From: Synechococcus sp. A10-1-5-1
Lineage (GTDB): Bacteria > Cyanobacteriota > Cyanobacteriia > PCC-6307 > Cyanobiaceae
Length of the DNA: 64,000 bases
NCBI RefSeq assembly: GCF_023115425.1
Contig: NZ_CP096032.1
Location: 1,860,001 to 1,924,000 of the forward strand
Direction of reading: 5' to 3'
A program made the position numbers and the translations under genes. Each line of letters starts with the position of its first letter. Positions within the stretch are counted from its first letter, which is position 1. Positions 42,518 through 51,583 of the stretch are shown here, piece by piece. The notes beneath the pieces are model-generated. The model worked only from the letters and a program-made list of their open reading frames with translations, did no database searches and was not told the DNA's origin.

Positions 42518-43756
42518 TTAGTTGAGCCGCAGTTTGCGGTTGTTCAACAGCTCCCAGACACCGAGGACTGCTCCGAGGCTGCCAAGCACGGCTAGGCAGC
42601 CCCAGAGGCCACCAGGCAGCGTTTCAGTCAGAAAGGCTGCCGCAAGGCCGCTTAGTCCACCTCCTCCCAAGAAGGCGATCTGACCAAGGCCTGCCATCCG
42701 TCCCCGGAGAACCTGGGGTGCATGCACTTGGATGATCAGATTGGTGCCCGCCAACAGGCTTGCGGTGCCGGCGCCGATCAGGAAAGCCATCGCCAATCCC
42801 CAGGCGAGGCCGGCTTGGTTCGATAAACCCAGTTGGGCCAGGGCTGTCAGGAGCGTCGTGCTGCCGAGCAGCCAGCCGGGACGGCGGCTGATGGCAGCGG
42901 CATGACGCTGCAGAAGGACTCCGCCGCAGATGCTGCCGCAGGCCAGAACACTGGTGAAGAGCCCCAGGGCCATGGGGCTTGGGCCTAGGAGTTCCAGGGC
43001 CATGAGCGGGGCTAGCCCTGGGTGGAAGAAGCCCACCAGGCAGGCCGCGGCGGTGAAACTCAGGACGTGCCGCAGGCGCGCGCCGCAATCCCGCCAGGCG
43101 GTCAAGAGGTTGGCGGCCTGGCCTTTCTGGCTTCTGCGTTCGCGCTCGCGATGGGGAGCCATCAGCCAGAGCAGGGTGAGGATCGGGAAGAGATAGGTGG
43201 CGGCATCCAAGCTGAGGGCCAGGGTGGGCCCGGTGGTCGCCAGCAGGAGTCCCCCCAGGGGAGGGCCCACCAATTTGCCGACGTTGAAGATCACCGAGAA
43301 GCTGGCCAGGTAAGGGCCGAGCTGCTCGGGCTCATCCACCAGCAAGGCGACGTATTTGTTGCGTGCCGTCAGTTCGTAGGTGCTGGCGATCCCAATGCCC
43401 AAGGTGCTGAGCAGCAGCAGGACGTCCTGCTCTGGCCCGACTGTCAAGGGAATGGCGATGGCCCCGAGAACAGCGGCGATCAGGAGCCCCCATTGGGCGC
43501 GAATGAGGACCCTCTCACTACCCAGCCGGTCGGTCATTACCCCGGCCGGCCCGCTGATGACCAGCGTCGGCAGGGTCAGCATGGCGAAGTTGAGCGCCAG
43601 CAAAAAGGGGTTTTCGGCCCCCTCCATCAGCAGCCAGCCCTTGGCGGTCAGTCCGGCAAAGGATCCAGCGGTGCTAATGCCAGAGGCCAGCAGAAAGGTG
43701 GTGCGTTGATGACGCGTGAGGCGCCCTTGTAGGCGCTTCAGTCCCCGCTGGATCAA
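42518..43756 (-). CDS. MFS transporter (EntS/DrpA-type exporter family)
   Basis: 412 residues, 12 predicted helices. The motif between helices 2 and 3 is [20 protein letters not shown], and the family-like [22 protein letters not shown] loop follows helix 4. Members export siderophores, macrolides or other small molecules; substrate unknown here. The ATG overlaps the rimO stop by four bases, so it is expressed with rimO. Confidence 0.85.
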   Translation of the reverse strand: MIQRGLKRLQGRLTRHQRTTFLLASGISTAGSFAGLTAKGWLLMEGAENPFLLALNFAMLTLPTLVISGPAGVMTDRLGSERVLIRAQWGLLIAAVLGAIAIPLTVGPEQDVLLLLSTLGIGIASTYELTARNKYVALLVDEPEQLGPYLASFSVIFNVGKLVGPPLGGLLLATTGPTLALSLDAATYLFPILTLLWLMAPHRERERRSQKGQAANLLTAWRDCGARLRHVLSFTAAACLVGFFHPGLAPLMALELLGPSPMALGLFTSVLACGSICGGVLLQRHAAAISRRPGWLLGSTTLLTALAQLGLSNQAGLAWGLAMAFLIGAGTASLLAGTNLIIQVHAPQVLRGRMAGLGQIAFLGGGGLSGLAAAFLTETLPGGLWGCLAVLGSLGAVLGVWELLNNRKLRLN

Positions 43757-45150
43757 GACTGGGCCCGTTTCACAGAGAGGGCGTCTTTGACCATGGCCTT
43801 GGCTCCCACCACCTCGCCAATCAGGTCGTAGGTGTCAGCGGCCGTGATGCGAACCGGAACCATCGTTCCTGGCGCAGCGCAGAGCCCGCCTTCTCCAGGC
43901 ATCACCCGCACTTCGCCATCCACTTCGGGGGCAAAGCGAGCGCAGCGACCAATCATTTCCCCACTGCTGGGGTTCTCCTGTTCGATCAGGACATCGACGA
44001 TTCGTCCCACCCAAGCGCCATTGCGCTCGGCGGCAATTGGCTGTTGCAGGGCCATCAGGCGGTCCTTGCGCTCCGCAGCGATCTCCGCTGGAACTTGGTT
44101 GGGTAACTCAGCGGCCGGGGTCCCCTCCTCGGGCGAGAAGGTGAAGACCCCCACGTGGTCGAAGCGCTGCTCGGAGACGAAGTCCAGCAGGTGTTGGAAC
44201 TGTTCTTCTGTTTCGCCGGGGTAGCCGACGATGAACGTCGTTCGCAGCACGGCGTCGGGGAGTTGTTCGCGAATCCGCGCCAGGACGCCGTTGGTGACAT
44301 CGGCCTGCCAGGGGCGATTCATCGCCCGAAGGACATCCGGATGGCTGTGCTGCAGCGGCAGATCCAGGTAGGGCAGCACGTTGGCCACGTCCCGATAGGC
44401 CGCCAGCACCTCAGGCGTCAATCCTGTTGGGTAGGCGTAGTGGACGCGAATCCAGGGGATCTCCACCTCTCCAAGGGCCCGCAGCAGCTCGGCTAACTGC
44501 GGCTTGCCGGCCAGATCGAGACCGTAGTTGGTGGTGATCTGGCTGATTAGCACCAGCTCCTGCACGCCCTGGGCGGCCAGCTGCCGCGCCTCGGCCACGA
44601 TGCTCTCGATCGTGCGGGAGCGTTGGTCGCCGCGCAGGTGGGGAATGATGCAGAACGCGCAGCGGTAGTCGCAGCCCTCCGCCACCTTGAGGTAGGCCAC
44701 CGCTTCGCTGGTGGTGCGGTAGCGGGGCAGGTTCTCGTCGCCCACGAAGGTGGGGTTCTCGCTGACCTGGTTCACCCTCTCGCCCGCTTCCACCCGCTCG
44801 AGGACGCTGACGATGTGTTGGTAATCACCCGTCCCGACGATGGCCTTGGCCTCCGGCAGGCTTTCGAGCAGTTCCTCCTGGAAGTGCTGGGCCAGGCAGC
44901 CCGCAATGATCAGCTCCTTTCCCTGCTCGGCGAGCTCCACCAGGGTGCGAACCGACTCCTCCCGGGCGTCCTGGATAAAGCTGCAGGTATTGACCACGAC
45001 GACGTTGGCGTCGGCTTCATCGGCGCTGACCCCGTAGCCCGCCTCCGCTAGCAGTCCGAGCATGTGCTCGGTATCGACGCGGTTTTTCTCGCAGCCCAGA
45101 TGTGCGAACGCAACGGTTTTGCCAGTGCTCTTGCGGGCGCTATCGGTCAT
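43753..45150 (-). CDS. rimO: Ribosomal protein S12 methylthiotransferase RimO
   Basis: 465 residues from ATG 45150 ([20 protein letters not shown]). The UPF0004 domain has C20, C56 and C85; the radical SAM cluster is C160-x3-C164-x2-C167; a TRAM domain closes the chain ([21 protein letters not shown]). It adds a methylthio group to an Asp of ribosomal protein S12. C-terminal tail [15 protein letters not shown]. Cotranscribed with the MFS gene; divergent from the VKOR gene with 97 bases between. Confidence 0.95.
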   Translation of the reverse strand: MTDSARKSTGKTVAFAHLGCEKNRVDTEHMLGLLAEAGYGVSADEADANVVVVNTCSFIQDAREESVRTLVELAEQGKELIIAGCLAQHFQEELLESLPEAKAIVGTGDYQHIVSVLERVEAGERVNQVSENPTFVGDENLPRYRTTSEAVAYLKVAEGCDYRCAFCIIPHLRGDQRSRTIESIVAEARQLAAQGVQELVLISQITTNYGLDLAGKPQLAELLRALGEVEIPWIRVHYAYPTGLTPEVLAAYRDVANVLPYLDLPLQHSHPDVLRAMNRPWQADVTNGVLARIREQLPDAVLRTTFIVGYPGETEEQFQHLLDFVSEQRFDHVGVFTFSPEEGTPAAELPNQVPAEIAAERKDRLMALQQPIAAERNGAWVGRIVDVLIEQENPSSGEMIGRCARFAPEVDGEVRVMPGEGGLCAAPGTMVPVRITAADTYDLIGEVVGAKAMVKDALSVKRAQS

Positions 45151-45247
45151 GGATGAACTCAAGTGGTAGGGCCGCGCGCTGGCCAATCCCTAACCCTACT
45201 GATCAGGATCCCTGCCACAATCCCCACAGCCTTAAGGGACCTACGCC

Positions 45248-46189
45248 GTGAGCTCATCACGCCTGAGTGAGCGTCTTGGAAGCCAGCGCCGACGCGGCGA
45301 TGGCGGCCGGCGGTGGGTTCGGGTGGTGATGGCCGTTTTGGCCACCATCGGCGTGATTGACACCGGCTCGATCACCCTGAGCAAGTGGGGCTGGATCGAG
45401 GTTCTGAGCTGCAGTTCGACGGGGCTGTTTGGCTGCAATGGCTGCGAGAAAGTGCTCTCCAGTGCTTGGGGGTCTCTCTTTGGCCAGCCCCTGGCTCTGT
45501 TCGGCCTGTTGGGCTACGGCGCGGTCCTGTTCATGGCCGTCGTCCCGCTCGTGCTGCAGGGCGATCTGAGGGTCAGCTTCGGTCAGAAGAGCTGGTGGGG
45601 GCTGTTCCTCTTGAGCACGGCGATGGCCGTGTTTAGCGGTGTTCTGCTGGGGGTGATGGCCTTTGGCATCCGCGATTGCTGCCCTTTCTGCATCCTCTCG
45701 GCGGGTCTGAGCACAGCGTTATTTGTCCTCAGCCTGATTGGCGGTGATTGGGAGGATCGGGGTCAGCTGATCTTCAGCGGTGTGATTACGGCACTGTTGG
45801 TTGGGGTCATTGGCTTGGGCTGGGCCGCATCAGTCGGCCGCCCTGTCGTTGACAGCGCACCGGGAGTGTCGCCTCCGGTTCGCAGCGAAAGCGGAGTGGG
45901 CCAGATCGCCCTGGCTGAACATCTCACGGCCACTGGCGCCAAGCTCTATACCGCTTACTGGTGCCCCCATTGCCACGACCAGAAGGAGCTGTTTGGTCGG
46001 CAGGCCAGCGAAAAACTGACCGTGATCGAGTGCGCTCCCGATGGCCGCGATAACCAGCGGGAGCTTTGTGAGGCGAAGAAGATCGAGGGGTATCCCACCT
46101 GGGAGATCAATGGCCAGCTCGATTCCGGCGTCAAACCGTTGGCGAAATTGGCCGAGTCCAGTGGCTACAGCGGTCCGGATCTGAAGTAG
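45248..46189 (+). CDS. Vitamin K epoxide reductase - thioredoxin-like fusion
   Basis: 313 residues, GTG start. Four to five membrane helices form a VKOR domain with loop cysteines C55, C63 and C66 and the active-site CPFC (145-148). After a linker, a lumen/periplasm-facing thioredoxin-like domain carries CPHC (239-242). The fused protein reoxidises secreted or lumenal thiols with quinone as acceptor, making disulfides; cyanobacterial homologues support PSII and other lumenal proteins. Convergent with nadB (3-base gap). Confidence 0.93.
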   Translation: MSSSRLSERLGSQRRRGDGGRRWVRVVMAVLATIGVIDTGSITLSKWGWIEVLSCSSTGLFGCNGCEKVLSSAWGSLFGQPLALFGLLGYGAVLFMAVVPLVLQGDLRVSFGQKSWWGLFLLSTAMAVFSGVLLGVMAFGIRDCCPFCILSAGLSTALFVLSLIGGDWEDRGQLIFSGVITALLVGVIGLGWAASVGRPVVDSAPGVSPPVRSESGVGQIALAEHLTATGAKLYTAYWCPHCHDQKELFGRQASEKLTVIECAPDGRDNQRELCEAKKIEGYPTWEINGQLDSGVKPLAKLAESSGYSGPDLK

Positions 46190-46192
46190 CGG

Positions 46193-47830
46193 TTATTCCG
46201 CTAAGGCCTCTGTGCTGATGCTGAGGCCCTGGCGCTGAAGGCTGTGTCTCCGCCAGAAGGGCTGGCGTGCGGGGGCATCGACGCGGAAGTGTCCTCCACG
46301 ACTCTCGGTTCTAAATAGCGCTGACTCCATGAGGAGGGCGGCCACGGTGGCCCGCTGCTGCAGGTCGTGGGCTTTGCTGATCCAACGGACCTGCCCCTGA
46401 GGCAGTTGCAGTTCCTGTTCTTTCCCCAGAGCCTGGAGGGCCTGGAGCAGTGGCTGAGCGCTGAGTTGGCCTTCGAGCTGCTGGCAGGCGCGGTAGCCCT
46501 CCAGCAGTGCGTGACCATTGCGCTCCACGCCGGCCACCTGCCAACAAAGGCTGCGCAGTTGCTCGGTTTGCCGCTCGATGGCTTCGAGGCTGTTGGCCGG
46601 GTGGTCTGTTCTGGAGGCCTTGACCAGAGGCTCGAGGGTGGCTGGCGCGGCTGGGGAGAGCTCGATCTCGCGCAGTTGGCGGGCGTAGACGAGGCATTCC
46701 ATGAGTGAGTTGCTGGCCAGACGGTTGGCGCCATGGACCCCGCTGCTGGCCACTTCCCCCACGGCGTAGAGCCCAGGGATGGTTGTGGCTGAGCGGGCAT
46801 CGACGCGGATGCCTCCCATGCAGTAGTGGGCTGCGGGTGCCACCGGGATTGGGGCTTGGGTGGGCTCGAGACCCAGTTCACGGCAGCGCCCCAGGATCGT
46901 CGGGAATTGCCGCTCCAGCTTGCTGGTCCCGACGGGCCTGAGGTCGAGCCAGAGGTGAGGGGTCTGCCGCTCACGCATGCGCTGGACCAAGGCTCGACTG
47001 ACGGCATCGCGCGGAGCGAGATCGGCACCGCTGAGCTGGCTGACGGGGCTCTCCCCTTGGTCGTCAATCAACCGGGCACCTTCACCGCGCACCGCCTCAG
47101 AAATCAGGAAGTGGGGGGCTTCCGGCAGCATCAAGGCTGTGGGGTGGAACTGGATGAACTCCAGATCCCGAACCGCAGCGCCGGCTCGCCAGGCCATGGC
47201 GATGCCATCGCCACTGGCCTGTTTGGGGTTGGTGGTGTTGGCAAAGAGATGACCGCCGCCGCCGGTGGCCAGCACCACCGCGCGGGATTGGAGCCATTGG
47301 ACCGTCCCCTCCACCAGGACCTGAAGGCCGCGGCACTGGCCCTCGCTGATCCAGAGCTGAAGGGCCAGTCCTCCCTGGATGCGTTGCAACCCAGGACGCT
47401 GCAGCACCTTGCGCTCCAGGGCGTCGACCAGTGCTCCGCCCGTGCGGTCTTGCGCGTGCAGGACTCGGCGGTGGCTGTGGGCGGCCTCCAGGGTGGTGCT
47501 CAGGCCTCCGTCCTGGCGGTCGAAGTCCATCCCCAGCTCCAGCAGCCGCTCGACGCAGGCCGGGGCCTCGCGCACGAGCAGTTCCACCGCAGGGCGGTCG
47601 CAGAGATCAGCCCCGGCCCTGAGGGTGTCCTCCAGATGGCTTTCGAAGCTGTCCTCGGGTCTGGTCACCGCTGCGATTCCACCCTGGGCCCAGCGGCTGG
47701 CCGAACGTGGAGCGCGGTCTTTGCTCAGCAGCAGCACGCTGAGTCCCTCGGGTAATTCGAGGGCGGCCATTAAGCCTGCGGCGCCCCCGCCCACCACGAT
47801 TACGTCCCAATTGGAGGGGATGGACGGCAT
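46193..47830 (-). CDS. nadB: L-aspartate oxidase
   Basis: 545 residues. FAD-binding GGGAAGLMAALELP at the N-terminus, SRWAQGGIAAV, the active-site VLHAQDRTGGALVDAL and FIQFHPTAL loops, and GVHGANRLASNSLMECLVYA. It oxidises L-aspartate to iminoaspartate, the first step of NAD synthesis. The wording of the HPTAL and HGANRL motifs separates it from succinate dehydrogenase flavoproteins less sharply than from other oxidases, but no sdhB partner is present. Start MPSIPSNWDVIVV. Confidence 0.93.
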   Translation of the reverse strand: MPSIPSNWDVIVVGGGAAGLMAALELPEGLSVLLLSKDRAPRSASRWAQGGIAAVTRPEDSFESHLEDTLRAGADLCDRPAVELLVREAPACVERLLELGMDFDRQDGGLSTTLEAAHSHRRVLHAQDRTGGALVDALERKVLQRPGLQRIQGGLALQLWISEGQCRGLQVLVEGTVQWLQSRAVVLATGGGGHLFANTTNPKQASGDGIAMAWRAGAAVRDLEFIQFHPTALMLPEAPHFLISEAVRGEGARLIDDQGESPVSQLSGADLAPRDAVSRALVQRMRERQTPHLWLDLRPVGTSKLERQFPTILGRCRELGLEPTQAPIPVAPAAHYCMGGIRVDARSATTIPGLYAVGEVASSGVHGANRLASNSLMECLVYARQLREIELSPAAPATLEPLVKASRTDHPANSLEAIERQTEQLRSLCWQVAGVERNGHALLEGYRACQQLEGQLSAQPLLQALQALGKEQELQLPQGQVRWISKAHDLQQRATVAALLMESALFRTESRGGHFRVDAPARQPFWRRHSLQRQGLSISTEALAE

Positions 47831-47852
47831 CAGGCTTGGACTGACTGAGGCA

Positions 47853-47882
47853 ACAAAAAAGCCGTCGGGATGGCCCGACGGC
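47853..47882 (-). terminator. Terminator of psbU
   Basis: A 9-bp stem (gccgtcggg, 47861-47869, with cccgacggc, 47874-47882) followed on the minus strand by a T run (47854-47860). It separates psbU from nadB. Confidence 0.9.
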
Positions 47883-47936
47883 GGTCACCGGCTGCGGAAT
47901 CTAGACCTCAGCTGTGCGCTTGAAACGCCTAAGCAA

Positions 47937-48314
47937 TCAACGGTATTGGCCGTCGTTAATGCGATCGAAGCCTTCATTGAGGGCGATGGACGGCGGGGTC
48001 ACGGTGAAGTTGCCCTTGTACTTCTCAACCAATTCCTTCTGACGATCGGTCAGGTCGAGGTTGAGGAGGTCGTCAACGCTGTTGTAAGGGCCACCCAACA
48101 CAATCTTTCCGGCCAGGGTGGGGTACATCCCAGGGAAGGCCTGGAAGCGGCGGACCGAGCAGTTGTTCAGGTCAATCTTGTCGCCGCGCTCAGTGATCTT
48201 GTCGTCCGCGACGTTGCGCAGTGAGTCGGCCTGAGCTGCGGGAGCGATGATCAGGCTGAGGAGCAGGCCGGCCATCAGCACTCCACTCATGAGCCACGAA
48301 ACCAGCCGTTTCAT
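47937..48314 (-). CDS. psbU: Photosystem II 12 kDa extrinsic protein PsbU
   Basis: 125 residues from ATG 48314: MKRLVSWLMSGVLMAGLLLS signal, cleaved near AQA-DSLRN, then a helix-hairpin-helix domain (KIDLNNCSVRRFQAFPGMYP, VDDLLNLDLTDRQKELVEKY). PsbU caps the oxygen-evolving complex on the lumenal side with PsbO and PsbV. A frame continues upstream to 48374 but is not signal-like. A terminator follows directly. Confidence 0.95.
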   Translation of the reverse strand: MKRLVSWLMSGVLMAGLLLSLIIAPAAQADSLRNVADDKITERGDKIDLNNCSVRRFQAFPGMYPTLAGKIVLGGPYNSVDDLLNLDLTDRQKELVEKYKGNFTVTPPSIALNEGFDRINDGQYR

Positions 48315-48430
48315 TGATAACTCCGTCTGAACGGGAACCACAGGGAGAGGGCTGCCTTGCAGCCAGCCCTGCAAACCTACAGGGAGCGGTCCTTCGAGCC
48401 GCGGGCATCACCGGAGGCTTTTGCAGTTCT

Positions 48431-49123
48431 TCAGATGAGCCCACTCCAGTGGGGCGACCAGAGGGAGGCGGCCAGAAAAAGTCCATCCACCGCAAGGGTT
48501 GTGGCCATAGCTGACGCGGCGACTCTCCAGGCCCCATCTGGGTGGTGCCAGTAGCGGCGGCAAAGGTTCAGAAGCACAGCGCCCGCCAGCAGGGTGACCC
48601 CGAGGGGCATGGGCTCCAGAACGCCGAGGGCGGCCTGATGGAGCAGAGCGGTGGCTTGATCGATCGGTGCGTTGAGGACCTCGGTCCAGTGGCGCATCAC
48701 ACCGGTGATCGCCATCACCCCGTCGGTGACGGCGGTTCCAACCAAAGAGGCGAGATAGAAGCTGGCCGCTAATCGCCAGCGGGTGCGAAGGCCCCCGAGG
48801 GCCAGGGGTAGGGCAAAGGCCTCAATCGGCAGGTGCCAGAGGGGGTGGAGGCGGCACCAGCCCCAAAACAGGCAGCCACCCAGCCAGCTGCCGCTGAAGC
48901 CCACCAGCAAGGTGCCGGTGGTGCTCCAACGCTGCTGGGGGTGTCCGGAGAGGGCGATCCCCAGGAAGAGCAGGGGGGCGGTGAAGAGGGCAGCGCTGAA
49001 GGGCGCCAGGCGCACCCAGGGCGCTTGCAGGAAAACCGGTAGTGCCACCAAGAGGCAACCCGAAAGCCAGAGGCCCCAGCCCTTGGCGCCGGAGACGCGG
49101 CTCTGCGGTGCTGGGGTCAGCAT
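48431..49123 (-). CDS. DUF3120-family membrane protein
   Basis: About 230 residues from ATG 49123 (MLTPAPQSRVSG), with six or so helices. WSTTGTLLVGFSGSWLGGCLFWGW, RLHPLWHLPIEAFALPLALGG and the TGVMRHWTEVLNAPIDQA loop match DUF3120, known from cyanobacteria only and without a function. Leftward; upstream lies the rightward uppP gene with about 130 bases between. Confidence 0.78.
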   Translation of the reverse strand: MLTPAPQSRVSGAKGWGLWLSGCLLVALPVFLQAPWVRLAPFSAALFTAPLLFLGIALSGHPQQRWSTTGTLLVGFSGSWLGGCLFWGWCRLHPLWHLPIEAFALPLALGGLRTRWRLAASFYLASLVGTAVTDGVMAITGVMRHWTEVLNAPIDQATALLHQAALGVLEPMPLGVTLLAGAVLLNLCRRYWHHPDGAWRVAASAMATTLAVDGLFLAASLWSPHWSGLI

Positions 49124-49252
49124 CCCTGTGGTGAGGCTGGGCTGCACCCCGAGCACAACGCTTGTAACGAAAGGTGTCCAACCTTAAAGGGTATGCGGCT
49201 TCTCAATCCCTGCCCGAGCGCATAAGGTCTGCCTGAACCTTGTCGCTCTGCC

Positions 49253-50116
49253 GTGACCACCCTGACCCCCACTGAGTCGTTGGGGGTCCTGGAGGCCTGT
49301 TGGCGCTTCTTGGTGCTCGGGGTGGTCCAGGGGTTGACGGAGTTCTTGCCCATCAGCAGTACGGCACACCTGAAGGTGGTGCCTGTCTTGCTCGGCTGGG
49401 GCGATCCGGGTGTGGCGGTGACCGCTGTGATTCAGCTGGGAAGCATTGCCGCGGTGATCGGTTTTTTCCGCGAGGACCTCAGGCAGGTGATCAAGGCCTC
49501 CTGGCAGGCCTGGCTCAGCCAGCGCTGGGACACCCCAGAGGCTCGCTTGGGTCAGGCGATTCTTTGGGGGACCTTGCCGATTCTGGTGGCGGGTCTGGGC
49601 ATCAAGGTGTTTGTCTCCGACTTTGATCAGTCCCCCCTCCGCAGCCTGACTTCGATCGGAATCGTGTCGATCGTGATGGGTTTGCTACTGGGACTGGCCG
49701 AACGTTGCGGCAGCCGGCGCCGTGTGCTCTCTGATGTGGTGGTGCGCGACGGCTGGCTGGTGGGTCTGGCTCAAACTCTGGCCCTCATTCCTGGAGTCTC
49801 TCGATCCGGAAGCACCTTGACGGCTGCTTTGTTTGATGGCTGGAAGCGCTCGGAAGCAGCCCGCTTTTCGTTTTTGCTCGGGATCCCGGCCATCAGCCTG
49901 GCCGGGTTGGTGGAGCTCAAGGACGCGTTTTCGGAGCCGGCTGCCGGTGGCGCCTTGCCCTTGCTGGTGGGGATTGGCTCCTCGGCCGTGGTGTCCTGGC
50001 TGGCCATCGCGTGGTTGCTGCGCTTTCTGCAGAACCACAGCACCTGGTGGTTCGTGGGCTACCGGGTCTTTTTTGGCCTGGGGGTGATCCTTTGGGCTGC
50101 CCGAAGCGTGGCCTGA
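49253..50116 (+). CDS. uppP: Undecaprenyl-diphosphatase
   Basis: 287 residues, GTG start. The BacA/UppP signatures are intact: GLTEFLPISSTAHL (catalytic Glu) and PGVSRSGST (catalytic Ser/Arg), within eight or nine helices. It recycles undecaprenyl pyrophosphate to the monophosphate needed for peptidoglycan and other lipid-linked glycans, and its overexpression gives bacitracin resistance. Followed 44 bases later by the TIGR03279 gene. Confidence 0.95.
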   Translation: MTTLTPTESLGVLEACWRFLVLGVVQGLTEFLPISSTAHLKVVPVLLGWGDPGVAVTAVIQLGSIAAVIGFFREDLRQVIKASWQAWLSQRWDTPEARLGQAILWGTLPILVAGLGIKVFVSDFDQSPLRSLTSIGIVSIVMGLLLGLAERCGSRRRVLSDVVVRDGWLVGLAQTLALIPGVSRSGSTLTAALFDGWKRSEAARFSFLLGIPAISLAGLVELKDAFSEPAAGGALPLLVGIGSSAVVSWLAIAWLLRFLQNHSTWWFVGYRVFFGLGVILWAARSVA

Positions 50117-50160
50117 ACCGCCTGCGTCTCAAACTGGAGGAAGTAGAGCCGTAGCGGTCG

Positions 50161-51552
50161 GTGTGGAATGAGCCTTCGGTCGGGGTCGTCCTCGCCGAGA
50201 CAGAAGGAGAGATCAGGCTGCCTGCACCGGCGGTGGTCGATCGGGTGGAAGCCGATTCGATTGGTGACGAGCTGGGAATCCAGCCGGGTGATCGCCTGCT
50301 GAGCATCAACGGGGTGCGCCCGAGGGATCTGATCGACCTTCAGTTTTTGGTCGGGGAGGAGGAGCTCTGCCTTGAGGTGCAGGACCCCGATGGCACGGTC
50401 CATCAGGTTGAGCTGGAGAAGGATGCCGATGAGGGCCTCGGGCTGGCCTTCACCGAGGCGCTATTCGATGGCCTGAAGCAGTGCAATAACCACTGTCCCT
50501 TCTGCTTTATCGATCAGCAGCCACCGGGGCATCGCCGCAGTCTTTACGTCAAAGACGACGACTACCGCCTGAGCTTTTTGTATGGCTCTTATCTCACCCT
50601 GACCAATCTCTCTGCAGCGGACTGGGAGCGGATTGAGCAGCAGCGCCTCTCTCCGCTGTTTGTCTCGGTCCATGCCACCCATCCAGAGCTGCGTTCCCGG
50701 TTGTTGGTGAACCCCCGGGCGGCGTTGCTGCTGGACCAGTTGGCTTGGTTCCAGAAGCGCCAGCTGCAGATCCATGCCCAGGTCGTGGTTTGCCCTGGGC
50801 TGAATGACGGCGAGGCCCTTGAGCAGACCCTGAAGGACCTCTCTGGCTTTGCGGGTGGGGACTGGCCAGCGGTGCTGTCTGCTGCGGTCGTCCCGGTGGG
50901 CTTGACCCGCTACCGGCCCGATGGGGATGGCTTGGTCCCGGTGGATCGGGCCTGCGCCCAGCGCGTGATCGCTCAGGTGGAAGGCCTACAAGAGGGCTTC
51001 CGCGAGCAGTTCGGCAGCCGTTTCGCTTGGTTATCGGATGAGTGGTACCTGATGGCGGGCTATGCCCTGCCGGATCGGGCCGACTACGAGGATCTGCCCC
51101 AAGAGGGGAATGGGGTGGGGAGCATCCGTTCGTTTCTGGAGGCGATGGATGAGGCGACGATGGATCTCCCTCGTTCGCTGGACGCCCCTCGTCGGGTGAG
51201 TTGGGTGGTGGGGCTGTTGGTGGCAGAAGCCCTGCGGCCGGCGGTGGATCGCTTGAATCAAGTCGAAGGCCTTGAGGTTCTGCTGCATGGGCTGCCGAGC
51301 CCTTACTGGGGGCAAGACCAGGTGGTGACCGGTTTGCTGACGGGATCGGATCTCCTCGAGGGCCTGGCGGGCGCTGAGCTGGGAGATGAAGTGCTGCTAC
51401 CTGCTGTGATGCTGCGGCAGGGAGAACCCGTTTTTTTAGATGATCAACCCTTCGATGCCGTTGCGACGCAGTTGAAGACGCCAGTGCGCCTCGTTCATGG
51501 GGCGGATGACATCGTGGATGCCTGCCTCGGCGAATCAGAAGCTGATCATTAA
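50161..51552 (+). CDS. TIGR03279-family radical SAM protein with N-terminal PDZ-like domain (DUF512)
   Basis: 463 residues. A PDZ-like start (AVVDRVEADSIGDELGIQPG, DRLLSINGVRPRD), then a radical SAM-type triad C108-x3-C112-x2-C115 in CNNHCPFCFIDQ, then the DUF512 part. The family is general in cyanobacteria and of unknown reaction. GTG start (MWNEPSVG); no better start near the PDZ domain. Its 3' end overlaps the open frame of the TolC-type gene but not its likely start. Confidence 0.88.
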   Translation: MWNEPSVGVVLAETEGEIRLPAPAVVDRVEADSIGDELGIQPGDRLLSINGVRPRDLIDLQFLVGEEELCLEVQDPDGTVHQVELEKDADEGLGLAFTEALFDGLKQCNNHCPFCFIDQQPPGHRRSLYVKDDDYRLSFLYGSYLTLTNLSAADWERIEQQRLSPLFVSVHATHPELRSRLLVNPRAALLLDQLAWFQKRQLQIHAQVVVCPGLNDGEALEQTLKDLSGFAGGDWPAVLSAAVVPVGLTRYRPDGDGLVPVDRACAQRVIAQVEGLQEGFREQFGSRFAWLSDEWYLMAGYALPDRADYEDLPQEGNGVGSIRSFLEAMDEATMDLPRSLDAPRRVSWVVGLLVAEALRPAVDRLNQVEGLEVLLHGLPSPYWGQDQVVTGLLTGSDLLEGLAGAELGDEVLLPAVMLRQGEPVFLDDQPFDAVATQLKTPVRLVHGADDIVDACLGESEADH

Positions 51553-51583
51553 GATCCGGTCATATTTATTTCTAGAGAGCTCA